Source: JANXUF01 sp043747685 (GTDB taxonomy: Bacteria; Actinomycetota; Acidimicrobiia; Acidimicrobiales; Ilumatobacteraceae). Taken from it: a DNA stretch of 6,663 bases. Made by a program: the position numbers and the translations under genes. This document shows positions 1 through 6,538 of this stretch, piece after piece (position 1 is the stretch's first letter; the number at the start of each line of letters is the position of its first letter). The stretch covers positions 1-6,663 of the forward strand of contig JAYTOR010000048.1 in NCBI GenBank assembly GCA_043747685.1, written 5' to 3'. The notes beneath the pieces are model-generated. The model was not told where the DNA came from. It made no database searches and saw only the letters and a program-made list of their open reading frames with translations.

Positions 1-365
1 TTGATGAAGCCCATGACCAGGGCCAGTCCATAGACGAGCGGCAGTGTGGCGCTCCCGGAGAAGTCGACGATCGCCAGCGCCAATGCCTGGGCGAGCAGCA
101 GCGCCTGCGTACTGACCGTCAGCGTCCACTTGCTGTGCTGGTCGGCAAATGCTCCCGCCCACGCGCCGAGGAACAGCGTCGGCAGGAACTGCAGCGCCAA
201 GGCGATGCCGAGCGCAGTTCCCGGATCGGTCTTCGCCAGGCGCTGGACCAGCAGCGTTGTCGCCGTCGCCTGTGCCCATGTACCGATGTTGGAGACGAGC
301 AGCCCGCTGAAGAACAACTTCGCGTTTCGTTCCTTCAGCGTGCGAAAGGAATCAGTGAACGCCAC
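1..365 (-). CDS. MFS-family efflux transporter, N-terminal part (runs off left edge)
   Basis: The first 121 residues of a major facilitator superfamily transporter, probably of the MFS_3 (enterobactin-exporter-like) group, in the cytoplasmic membrane; the substrate cannot be told. The protein opens with a short cytoplasmic stretch (FRTLKERNAKLFF, residues 7-19), followed by a first membrane helix containing VSNIGTWAQ (residues 24-32). A second helix is near residues 52-72, then the MFS motif-A-like loop GAFADQHSK (71-79), with further helices near 84-100 and 108-121. I chose the GTG at 365-363 because AGGA lies 9 nt upstream (378-375) and the protein begins as family members do. It sits 20 nt downstream of the lepA stop on the same strand, so it is likely co-transcribed with lepA. 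The family assignment is firm, the subfamily less so. Confidence 0.85.
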   Translation of the reverse strand, partial: MAFTDSFRTLKERNAKLFFSGLLVSNIGTWAQATATTLLVQRLAKTDPGTALGIALALQFLPTLFLGAWAGAFADQHSKWTLTVSTQALLLAQALALAIVDFSGSATLPLVYGLALVMGFI

Positions 366-385
366 GTCCCCCGATCCTACGAGTC

Positions 386-2170
386 TCAGTCGTCGAGTTT
401 GAGCGCGGAGATGAAGACGTCGCCGGGGACTTCGACGCGACCGATGGCCTTCATTTTCTTCTTGCCCTCCTTCTGCTTCTCCAGCAGTTTGCGCTTGCGG
501 GTGATGTCGCCGCCGTAGCACTTGGCGAGCACGTCTTTGCGCTTCGCCTTGACCGTCTCTCGGGCGATGACCTTGCCGCCGATCGCCGCTTGGATCGGCA
601 CGTCGAACATCTGACGAGGGATCAGTTCTTTCAGTTTTTCGCACATCCGCCGGCCGTAGTCGAACGACTTGTCACGGTGCACGATCGTCGAAAAGGCGTC
701 GGCGACGATGCCGTTGAGCATCAGGTCGACCTTGACGAGATTGCTGCGCTGATACTCGGCGAGTTCGTAGTCGAGTGAGGCGTACCCCTGAGTGCGGCTC
801 TTCATCTGATCGAAAAAGTCGATGACGACCTCGGCAAGCGGGATCAGGTAATGCAGTTCGACGCGCTCCGGCGAGAGATATTCGAGCTTCATCATCTCGC
901 CACGACGCGTCTGACAGAGGTCCATCAGCGTGCCGGTGTAGTCCTTCGGGGTGATGATCGCGACCTTGAAAAACGGCTCCTCGATGTAGTCGATGTTCTG
1001 CGTCGGCGGCAGGTCGGCAGGGTTGTCGACGAACACGACCTCACCGTCCGTTCGCATCACGCGGTATTCGACGGACGGCGCCGTCGCGATCAGCGCGAGG
1101 TTGAACTCACGCTCCAGCCGTACGGTCACGATCTCCATGTGCAGCAGCCCGAGGAATCCGCAGCGGAAACCGAACCCGAGCGCCCCGGAGGATTCCGGTG
1201 AATAGGTCACAGAGGCGTCGTTGAGCTTGAGTTTCTCCAGCGCCTCGCGGAGGTTCTCGAAGTCGTCCCCGTCGATCGGGAACAGCCCGCAGAAGACCAT
1301 CGGCTTGGGATCGCGGTAGCCGTCCAAGGCCACCGTCGCCGGGTGTACGTAGGTCGTCACCGTCTCGCCGGAACGAGCCTCTCCGACATCCTTGATGCCG
1401 GCAATGAGATAGCCGACCTCGCCAGGACCGAGTTCCTTGACGGGCGTCGGAACAGGAGCTCGCACGCCGACCTCGATCGCCTCGTGGTCAGCGCCGGTCT
1501 GCATGAACTTCAGGCGAGTGCCCGTCGATATCGTTCCGTTCATCACTCTGATCGAGCTGACGACGCCGCGGTACTGGTCGAATTGACTGTCGAAGATCAA
1601 CGCCTGCAACGAGGCGGCCGGGTCGCCCTTCGGAGCGGGGATGCGGGCGATGATGGCGTCCAGCAGCCCGCCGACACCGTCGCCCGTCTTCGCCGAGATG
1701 CGCAGGATCTCCTCAGCTGGAATGCCGAGAACCGTCTCGATCTCCATCGCATACCGATCTGGATCGGCGGCCGGCAGGTCGATCTTGTTGAGCGCTGCAA
1801 CGATTTCGAGGTCGTGTTCCAACGCCAGGTAGCAGTTGGCGAGCGTCTGCGCTTCGATTCCCTGCGCTGCGTCGACCACCAGCACGACACCCTCGCAAGC
1901 CGCCAAAGAGCGGCTGACCTCGTAGCCGAAGTCGACATGCCCGGGGGTGTCGATCAGATGCAGGACGTGACCCGCCCAGTTGACGCGCACGTTCTGCGCC
2001 TTGATGGTGATGCCGCGCTCACGCTCGAGATCCATCGAGTCGAGGTACTGCGATCGCATATCCCTGGCGTCGACGGCGCCGGTGATCTCGAGGATGCGGT
2101 CTGACAACGTCGACTTGCCGTGGTCGATGTGGGCGATGATGGAGAAGTTGCGAATTCGATCGAGGTCCAT
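386..2170 (-). CDS. lepA: Elongation factor 4 (LepA), ribosome-associated translational GTPase
   Basis: LepA/EF4 is a cytoplasmic GTPase that binds the ribosome and affects initiation, elongation and back-translocation. At 594 residues it is full length (about 600 is usual). The GTPase motifs are complete: G1 AHIDHGKST (13-21), G2 RGITIK (52-57), G3 DTPGH (74-78), G4 NKID (128-131) and G5 SAK (159-161). The LepA-specific C-terminal region is present, with KCYGGDITRKRKLLEKQKEG near residues 550-569. The open frame continues to 2698, but that extension runs antisense through rpsT and has no LepA homology, so I start at MDLDRIRNFS (ATG 2170-2168). No Shine-Dalgarno precedes this ATG; a -10-like TACAAT lies 12 nt upstream, which suggests a very short leader. 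It is divergent from rpsT and leads into the MFS gene. Confidence 0.98.
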   Translation of the reverse strand: MDLDRIRNFSIIAHIDHGKSTLSDRILEITGAVDARDMRSQYLDSMDLERERGITIKAQNVRVNWAGHVLHLIDTPGHVDFGYEVSRSLAACEGVVLVVDAAQGIEAQTLANCYLALEHDLEIVAALNKIDLPAADPDRYAMEIETVLGIPAEEILRISAKTGDGVGGLLDAIIARIPAPKGDPAASLQALIFDSQFDQYRGVVSSIRVMNGTISTGTRLKFMQTGADHEAIEVGVRAPVPTPVKELGPGEVGYLIAGIKDVGEARSGETVTTYVHPATVALDGYRDPKPMVFCGLFPIDGDDFENLREALEKLKLNDASVTYSPESSGALGFGFRCGFLGLLHMEIVTVRLEREFNLALIATAPSVEYRVMRTDGEVVFVDNPADLPPTQNIDYIEEPFFKVAIITPKDYTGTLMDLCQTRRGEMMKLEYLSPERVELHYLIPLAEVVIDFFDQMKSRTQGYASLDYELAEYQRSNLVKVDLMLNGIVADAFSTIVHRDKSFDYGRRMCEKLKELIPRQMFDVPIQAAIGGKVIARETVKAKRKDVLAKCYGGDITRKRKLLEKQKEGKKKMKAIGRVEVPGDVFISALKLDD

Positions 2171-2182
2171 GGGGGTTGCTCG

Positions 2183-2188
2183 ATTGTA
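2183..2188 (-). promoter_or_regulatory. Candidate -10 box of lepA
   Basis: TACAAT on the minus strand matches the sigma-70 -10 consensus at five of six positions. It ends 12 nt before the lepA ATG, so transcription would start about 5 nt upstream of the start codon and leave almost no leader. There is no recognisable -35 at normal spacing (the position reads GGCGGC). Inferred from sequence only. Confidence 0.4.
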
Positions 2189-2266
2189 ACGTGCGCCCGG
2201 CCTGCGCCGCCTGAGCCGCTGCGGTGCCTCGTCGAGGGAGCAGGTGGTGTTGGAGCCCTGCACCGA

Positions 2267-2272
2267 TAGCAT
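2267..2272 (+). promoter_or_regulatory. Candidate -10 box of rpsT
   Basis: TAGCAT (TAnnnT type) within GATAGCAT lies 37 nt upstream of the rpsT ATG, giving a leader of about 30 nt that includes the Shine-Dalgarno. No good -35 is visible 16-19 nt upstream. With the lepA -10 box it makes the 139-bp gap 2171-2309 a divergent promoter region. Confidence 0.4.
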
Positions 2273-2309
2273 CGTGGGGCTTGCAGCGGAGTTCGAGGAG
2301 ATCACAGTA

Positions 2310-2564
2310 ATGGCCAATATCAAGAGCCAGAAGAAGCGTATTCTGACCAACGCCAAGGCGGCGGAGCGCAACAAGGCCGTTCGTTCGGAAGTCAAGACGC
2401 GCGTCAAGACCGCCGTCAAGGCAATTGGCGGCGACGACGCCGACGCAGCGATCCGCCTCGCCATCAAGAAGATCGACAAGGCTGCCGCCAAGGGTGTCAT
2501 CCACCCGAACCAAGCAGCCCGGCGCAAGAGCCGTCTGATGACGAAGGTCAATGCAGCCGGCTGA
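2310..2564 (+). CDS. rpsT: 30S ribosomal protein S20
   Basis: S20 binds 16S rRNA in the small ribosomal subunit and is a primary assembly protein. The 84-residue product (E. coli S20 is about 87) begins MANIKSQKKRILTNAKAAER and ends GVIHPNQAARRKSRLMTKVN, both classic S20 signatures. It is very rich in Lys, Arg and Ala, as expected for this all-helical RNA-binding protein. The ATG at 2310 is fixed by homology and by GAGGAG at 2295-2300, 9 nt upstream; the in-frame ATG at 2244 would add 22 non-homologous residues. This is the one gene in the window with a strong Shine-Dalgarno, fitting high expression. It is transcribed away from lepA, as in other actinobacteria, and is probably monocistronic because a terminator follows 26 nt after the stop. 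Confidence 0.98.
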   Translation: MANIKSQKKRILTNAKAAERNKAVRSEVKTRVKTAVKAIGGDDADAAIRLAIKKIDKAAAKGVIHPNQAARRKSRLMTKVNAAG

Positions 2565-2590
2565 CGCTTCACCGCATGAAGATTCGCTCG

Positions 2591-2622
2591 AACCCGACCA
2601 CTGGTCGGGTTTCTTGCTTTTT
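2591..2622 (+). terminator. Intrinsic terminator of rpsT
   Basis: A perfect 9-bp stem, AACCCGACC (2591-2599) with GGTCGGGTT (2603-2611), encloses a 3-nt ACT loop and is followed by a T-rich run ending in five T's at 2618-2622. It begins 26 nt after the rpsT stop. It should insulate the downstream oxidoreductase gene from rpsT transcription. Confidence 0.9.
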
Positions 2623-2672
2623 CGAGACCGAACGCCAGCTCCCTGGAACCGAACACAGGCACGTCGGAACTG

Positions 2673-2701
2673 ATGACCCTCTCGACTGACGCCCGCATGA
2701 T
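2673..2701 (+). promoter_or_regulatory. Candidate promoter of the luciferase-like gene
   Basis: A -35-like ATGACC (2673-2678, 4 of 6 matches to TTGACA) and a -10-like CATGAT (2696-2701, 4 of 6 matches to TATAAT) are separated by 17 nt. The -10 ends 6 nt before the ATG at 2708, so the transcript would begin at the start codon itself. No Shine-Dalgarno is seen, which agrees with a leaderless mRNA. Both hexamers are imperfect. Confidence 0.35.
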
Positions 2702-2707
2702 GCACTC

Positions 2708-3490
2708 ATGACGATTGTCGATGTGCAGATCAATCCGGCCTCGACTCCATGGCCGGTCTACGCAGAATGCTCACGACGCGCCGAGGAACTCGGTTTCGGA
2801 GCGCTGTGGGTCTACGACCACCTCGCCGGATCGACACTGCGCGGCGAGACGATGCTCGAGGCGATCGCCCTCCTTGGCGGGCTGTCGACGATGACGTCGA
2901 CGATCGGCATCGGCGCGATGGTGCTCAATGCCGGTTTGCGGCGGCCCAGCGTGCTCGCCGCCTCACTCGCCTCGCTGCAGACGATCAGCGGCGGACGTCT
3001 GCTCGTCGGCCTCGGCGCGGGCGCTGCTCCCGGCACCCGGTGGTCTGGCGAACTCGACGCGGCAAGGATTCCGATCGGGGCGACGATGCGCGAACGCCAT
3101 GATCACGTCGTCGAAACGATCGACATGTGCCGCCGGATGTGGGCGGGCAGCTTGGAGTTCTCCGGCTTCCCGCAACCGGATCCGGCGCCGCCGATGCTGG
3201 TCGGCGTGAACAGCGAGGCGCTGACACGGATCGCCGTCAGCCACGCCGACGGCATCAATGTGCTGCTGACGAATCCCCGGCATCGCCACTTCGTGGATGT
3301 GGCGCGGGAGGCATCTTCTGGCAACGCCGTCATCACCGTGACAGCGTGGGCACCGTCCTGGGATCTGTCGGCAACGGCATTGTCGCTGGCCGCCGCCCGT
3401 GCACTCGCCCCCGAGCGCATCGTTTTGGCGATGATCGGTCCGGGATCGGTCAGAGCGGTCGAACGGCTCGCCGAGCTCGCCCTCTCCTGA
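2708..3490 (+). CDS. Luciferase-like (LLM-class) oxidoreductase, probably F420-dependent, short form
   Basis: A 260-residue protein of the bacterial luciferase-like superfamily (TIM-barrel flavin/F420 oxidoreductases), likely cytoplasmic; its substrate is unknown. Visible family features are ELGFGALWVYDHL (27-39, with the conserved Asp-His at 37-38), the strand TSTIGIGAMVLNAGLRRPSV (63-82), the hallmark SGGRLLVGLGAG (94-105), the Arg-Glu-Arg helix (128-130) leading to MCRRMW (140-145), PPMLVG (161-166) and HADGINVL (179-186). These fit the F420-dependent actinobacterial branch better than the FMN luciferases, but this is inference. It is shorter than the usual 290-350 residues: the part after the ADG motif is reduced to about 75 residues, and the insertion after the SGGRL motif is small. 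It sits between the rpsT terminator and a convergent holA, with no functional partner nearby. The start fits the -10 spacing and the family N-terminus. Confidence 0.85.
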   Translation: MTIVDVQINPASTPWPVYAECSRRAEELGFGALWVYDHLAGSTLRGETMLEAIALLGGLSTMTSTIGIGAMVLNAGLRRPSVLAASLASLQTISGGRLLVGLGAGAAPGTRWSGELDAARIPIGATMRERHDHVVETIDMCRRMWAGSLEFSGFPQPDPAPPMLVGVNSEALTRIAVSHADGINVLLTNPRHRHFVDVAREASSGNAVITVTAWAPSWDLSATALSLAAARALAPERIVLAMIGPGSVRAVERLAELALS

Positions 3491-3537
3491 GAATCTGAGA
3501 CGGAAGTTCGTAGCGGTCTGGCGGTCGAAACACGACG

Positions 3538-4524
3538 TCAGCGGCGAGTGGCCGTCCGGCGTGGTGACAGGCGTGCGAGACGGGCGACGAGCACCTCCAT
3601 GATCAATTCGCCGTCGAGTTCCGTTCCGCCCTTGATGCTCAGGTCGGCGTCGCCAAGCAGTTGGAACGCTTTGCGCACTCCGCCACTGTCTAGTTTGCGG
3701 TACTGATCGATCGCCTTCCTGGCCTGGAACGGGCTCTTGACGCCGAGCACCTCCATCGCCTGCGAATCCGAGCGGATTTCCACGCCGTCGAGCTTGAGCA
3801 TGCGCACGTAGTGGGTGTGCAGGATCGACATCACCGCGAGTGGATGACGTTCGCCGCCGTGCATCATCCGTACCAGCAGACGCAGCGCTAACTGCACGTC
3901 GCCTGCGTCGATCGAATCGGTGAGATCCCACGGCGGGACACTGCCGGCATCGCCGAGAAACGGGCGGATGTCGTCCGCTGTCAGTCGCTTCCCGGTGCCG
4001 TAGCTCGAGACCAACGTGGAGAGCAAACCACGCAACCGCCCGGCGTCTTCGCCGAGCCACCCTGTCAGCAGCGACATCGCCGCTGGATCCATCTTCACGT
4101 TGTGAGCGCTGAGTTGTTCGCTGAACCACTCGGCACGATCGCTCTTCTTGACCGGTGCAGCGGTGGAAACTGCTGTGACGCCGGCCGCCTTTGTCGCATC
4201 GGTCAGCGCCTTCGGGAGTCGTCCGCCGGCGGCGAGTACGAGATCGCTTGTCGGCAGGGGATCGGCGAGGTAGGCGACGAGCAGCGCTGTCTGCTCGGCG
4301 ACGAGCTTGTCCGTGGCCCGCACGACGACGACGCGCTTGTCCGTGAGGAATGGCAATGTCTGCAGAGCATCGACCACGAGTCGGATCTCGAAATGCTCGG
4401 CGGTGGCATCGAAGTCGTCGACGATCAACGAGCGGTCGCCGTTGCCGACGAGTTGACGTACGAGATCGGTGACAGCTGCACCGAGTAGGGACTCGTCGTC
4501 GCCGGTGAGTAGATGGACGGACAT
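3538..4524 (-). CDS. holA: DNA polymerase III subunit delta
   Basis: Delta is the wrench of the clamp loader that opens the beta sliding clamp; it works with gamma/tau and delta-prime in the replisome. The 328-residue product is near the usual 320-345. The N-terminal domain starts VHLLTGDDESLL (3-14) and contains LQTLPFLTDKRVVVVRATDK (54-73), the family hallmark. A middle section has LTGWLGEDAGRLRGLLSTLV, the typical delta lid/helical region. The C-terminal clamp-loader helical domain ends with a GGTELDGELIMEVLVARL-like segment. The frame is open to an ATG at 4554, but I start at the second ATG (4524-4522) because delta proteins begin at this point and a -10-like box lies only 8 nt upstream, inside the longer version. 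No Shine-Dalgarno is visible. The gene is convergent with the oxidoreductase gene (47-nt gap, no clear hairpin terminator) and follows comEC, the conserved actinobacterial order. Confidence 0.95.
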   Translation of the reverse strand: MSVHLLTGDDESLLGAAVTDLVRQLVGNGDRSLIVDDFDATAEHFEIRLVVDALQTLPFLTDKRVVVVRATDKLVAEQTALLVAYLADPLPTSDLVLAAGGRLPKALTDATKAAGVTAVSTAAPVKKSDRAEWFSEQLSAHNVKMDPAAMSLLTGWLGEDAGRLRGLLSTLVSSYGTGKRLTADDIRPFLGDAGSVPPWDLTDSIDAGDVQLALRLLVRMMHGGERHPLAVMSILHTHYVRMLKLDGVEIRSDSQAMEVLGVKSPFQARKAIDQYRKLDSGGVRKAFQLLGDADLSIKGGTELDGELIMEVLVARLARLSPRRTATRR

Positions 4525-4532
4525 CGGCGATG

Positions 4533-4538
4533 ACGCTA
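4533..4538 (-). promoter_or_regulatory. Candidate -10 box of holA
   Basis: TAGCGT on the minus strand, preceded by GGGA, resembles the GATAGCAT box of rpsT. Only 8 nt separate it from the chosen holA ATG, so the transcript would start 1-2 nt before the start codon. No -35 is recognisable. It supports the shorter holA start but is weak alone. Confidence 0.4.
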
Positions 4539-4597
4539 TCCCGATTGATGCCATGTAGCCGGGGCTCCGAACACCCCATGAAGGGTCGGTGGCATCA

Positions 4598-4617
4598 GGT
4601 CATGACCGTGGCCACGG
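4598..4617. repeat. Two overlapping perfect palindromes in the comEC-holA spacer
   Basis: GGTCATGACC (4598-4607) and CCGTGGCCACGG (4606-4617) are each perfect inverted repeats and share two bases. They lie 43 nt after the comEC stop and about 60 nt upstream of the holA -10 box. An 8-bp inverted repeat, TGATGCCA (4546-4553) with TGGCATCA (4590-4597), ends immediately beside them. There is no T-run, so an intrinsic terminator is unlikely. An operator for a dimeric regulator, or an RNA hairpin, is possible. The rest of the spacer (4525-4659) shows no gene or RNA that I can recognise. Confidence 0.45.
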
Positions 4618-4659
4618 GTAGATCCGCAACCTCCGAGGACCGCTTCCAGGCGCCCGAGC

Positions 4660-6108
4660 CTACTGGCCGGTGGCCGGCGCGCCGGGAGCGCTTCGTTCTG
4701 AGTGGTGACGGGGCTTGCGCAACAGGATCAGACCGACGACGGCGAGTTGGAACAGCGCACCCCACCGTCCCGTCCACGTCGGTTCGATGCGCGCCCCGAG
4801 TTTGGCGACCAGCAGCACCCATCTCGTGCCGATGCGACTCGGCAACTGCATGAGCGTCGCTACTGGCGCGACGATTCCGGCGAGCAGGCCGGCAGGGATG
4901 CCCCACACCATCACGAACCCGGCGACGGGAACGCCAAGTAGGTTCGTCGCCACCGACACCAGCGGAGCTCTCCCGAAGACGAATACGGAGATCGGGGCGA
5001 TTCCCGTCTGGGCGGCAAGGGTGACGGCGATGGGGAGCACGATCCAACGTGGCCCCGGTATACGGTCGGCGAGTGGTTGGGCGAGCAACGCCAGGCCCAT
5101 CGTCGCGCCGACGGACAGCCACCATCCGACAGACCATGCGAGCAGCGGATCGACGAGCAGCAGGCCTGTCACCGTCAAACAGACCAGGCGTCTCGGTGTT
5201 GCACTCCAGCCTCGCCAGAATGCCGTCGCCGCCAGCAGCGCCATCGCTGCGGCACGTAGGACAGACGGTTCGAAGCGCGTGAGCACGGCGAACCACGTCA
5301 CCAGACCGATCGTCGCCGTCCATCGGATCATCGGTCGCAACCGGCGCAGGAGCGGGCTGAACGCAATCAGTAAGAAGCCGACGTTCTGTCCGGAGACCGC
5401 CGTCAGGTGCGACAGGCCGGCGGAGCGGAAATCTTTGACCATTGTCACCGGCTCTGCGTGATCGTCTCCGATGATCAATCCGAGGAACAACGCCTGTTCG
5501 GACGGCGACATCATCGAGGAACCGGAATCGAGCAGTCCGCGTACCCGGTTCGCAGCGACGGACATCGGTGTGCCGACGACCCAATCGGCGACGACATCGA
5601 TCTGCAGCGTCGCCCGGACGTGCTGGTACGCCAGCCGATCGAGTTGGCTCGGCGAGAGTGACCGCTGCCGTCCGGACACCCACACCAGTTCACCGGCGTG
5701 GCGCCCCTCTAGATGACGCCCGACGGAACCGAACGCCCTGACCTGTTCGCGGATCGAACCGACCTCCGCGACCAACGTCACCATCGGCCCGACTCTTCGA
5801 GGGTCGGTGATCACCGTGACCCAACCGACCACCGGCCGGGCCGCTGCCGGGCTGAATGCATGCCACGAACGTGCAGTCAGCACTGCTGCAAGGATGCCGA
5901 CCAGGGCGACGCCGACCACCAACGCACGAAGCGGCCGGACGAAGGCTGCAGCCAGCACTGCGGATATTGCGACGGCGGTCACGACTCCGTGAGGGTGATG
6001 ACGGCTGAGCCACACGGCGATTCCGGTGACGACAGCGAGCGTCATCACGGCGCTGTCCGGCCACGGTTGACGCCACCACCGCAATGATGCACCGTACGAT
6101 GGCTGCAT
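4660..6108 (-). CDS. comEC: ComEC/Rec2-family DNA-uptake channel protein lacking the metallo-beta-lactamase domain
   Basis: ComEC forms the inner-membrane channel that passes single-stranded DNA into the cytoplasm during transformation. The 482-residue product has three N-terminal membrane helices (about 19-34, 41-58, 62-79), a soluble DUF4131/OB-fold-like part (about 90-175) and the Competence domain. The latter carries LSHLTAVSGQNVGFL (232-246), PSVLRAAAM (281-289), VDPLLAWSVGWWLSVGA (319-335) and further helices to about 465, then a charged tail. Full-length family members have about 700-800 residues and end in a metallo-beta-lactamase-like domain; none exists here, and the 135-bp gap before holA leaves no room for a detached one. 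The start is ATG 6108-6106; the frame is open to 6333, but the extension only shadows the opposite-strand gene. No Shine-Dalgarno or clear -10 is seen. GTG 6048 and ATG 6045 (residues 21-22) are alternative starts. Confidence 0.92.
   Translation of the reverse strand: MQPSYGASLRWWRQPWPDSAVMTLAVVTGIAVWLSRHHPHGVVTAVAISAVLAAAFVRPLRALVVGVALVGILAAVLTARSWHAFSPAAARPVVGWVTVITDPRRVGPMVTLVAEVGSIREQVRAFGSVGRHLEGRHAGELVWVSGRQRSLSPSQLDRLAYQHVRATLQIDVVADWVVGTPMSVAANRVRGLLDSGSSMMSPSEQALFLGLIIGDDHAEPVTMVKDFRSAGLSHLTAVSGQNVGFLLIAFSPLLRRLRPMIRWTATIGLVTWFAVLTRFEPSVLRAAAMALLAATAFWRGWSATPRRLVCLTVTGLLLVDPLLAWSVGWWLSVGATMGLALLAQPLADRIPGPRWIVLPIAVTLAAQTGIAPISVFVFGRAPLVSVATNLLGVPVAGFVMVWGIPAGLLAGIVAPVATLMQLPSRIGTRWVLLVAKLGARIEPTWTGRWGALFQLAVVGLILLRKPRHHSERSAPGAPATGQ
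6095..6100 (+). promoter_or_regulatory. Candidate -10 box of the small membrane-protein gene
   Basis: TACGAT (TAnnnT) ends exactly 6 nt before the ATG at 6107, the spacing expected if the A of the start codon is the first transcribed base. It lies inside the first codons of comEC on the other strand. A TTGACG at 6067-6072 is 22 nt upstream, too far for a normal -35. Confidence 0.5.
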
Positions 6109-6538
6109 GGCAATGGAACGGCTCGCCGAGATGTCGACGTCCGGCGGGCAACCGACCCCTCCGAGTACTGTGAAAGCACTTGGTCCTGTGGCTGCATTGC
6201 TGCTGCCGGCACTGGCACTCGGCGCCTGGTGGATCCTCTCCCATTGGGGTGGCAGCACGATCCGCGGATTTGCCGGATTCATGCTGGCGTCATTCGCCGG
6301 TCCGACGTTGTTGCTGCTCGGGGTGCCGATCAAAGGGGGTGCCGGACGCTATGCGATTGCCTTTGTGACGAGCACTCTGTTGTGGTTGGTGCTCGGTGTC
6401 GTGGCGACGCGCCGCACCAGTACGGCATCAGTACCGTCCTGGAAGCAATGGTTTCGCGAGTTCCTGTGGCTCGCCGTCCCGGTGTGGCTGGGATCGATCC
6501 TCGCCTACGCGATCGGCTACAAGCTGACGATCGGCTGA
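6107..6538 (+). CDS. Small four-helix membrane protein of unknown function, antisense between comEA and comEC
   Basis: I do not recognise this 143-residue protein. After a hydrophilic N-terminus rich in Ser, Thr and Pro (1-22), it has four predicted membrane segments: about 26-47 (with ALLLPALALGAWWIL), 55-74, 82-101 and 117-137. A positively charged loop (TRRTSTASVPSWKQWFRE) lies between the third and fourth. No catalytic motif is visible. The hydrophobic pattern and lack of Arg-rich shadow character indicate a real gene. No Shine-Dalgarno exists; TACGAT sits 6 nt before the first ATG, suggesting leaderless translation; ATGs at 6113 and 6131 are later alternatives. Its ATG overlaps the comEC ATG in opposite orientation (CATG at 6106-6109), and its TGA is directly followed by the comEA stop on the other strand (TGATCA at 6536-6541). 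It therefore fills the comEA-comEC interval exactly. Confidence 0.75.
   Translation: MAMERLAEMSTSGGQPTPPSTVKALGPVAALLLPALALGAWWILSHWGGSTIRGFAGFMLASFAGPTLLLLGVPIKGGAGRYAIAFVTSTLLWLVLGVVATRRTSTASVPSWKQWFREFLWLAVPVWLGSILAYAIGYKLTIG

Noticed and set aside
1343..2104. 253-residue plus-strand open frame antisense to lepA
   Set aside because: Its composition mirrors the lepA codons; no start signal, and lepA on the other strand is certain.
2225..2235. Near-palindrome CCTCGTCGAGG region between lepA and rpsT
   Set aside because: Short, single-base centre, and such dyads are frequent in GC-rich sequence; no further support as an operator.
2171..2698. N-terminal extension of the lepA frame by 176 residues across rpsT
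   Set aside because: It lies antisense to rpsT and its terminator, shows no LepA homology, and EF4 proteins begin at the RIRNFxIIAHIDHGKST segment.
2963..4579. 538-residue minus-strand open frame
   Set aside because: Extremely Arg-rich and without domain character; it is a shadow of holA in another frame and the antisense of the oxidoreductase gene, caused by high GC content.
4525..4659. Possible tRNA or structured RNA in the comEC-holA spacer
   Set aside because: No cloverleaf arms or CCA-type end could be fitted; only the palindromes stand out.
4595..5683. 362-residue minus-strand open frame
   Set aside because: Arg-rich shadow of comEC in another frame; the comEC frame carries all recognisable motifs.
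6067..6072. TTGACG as -35 of the 6107 gene
   Set aside because: It is 22 nt from the -10 box, beyond the usual 15-19 nt spacing.
6109..6333. Longer comEC N-terminus starting at 6333
   Set aside because: The added 75 residues are low-complexity and complementary to the membrane-protein gene; no ribosome-binding site supports the start.
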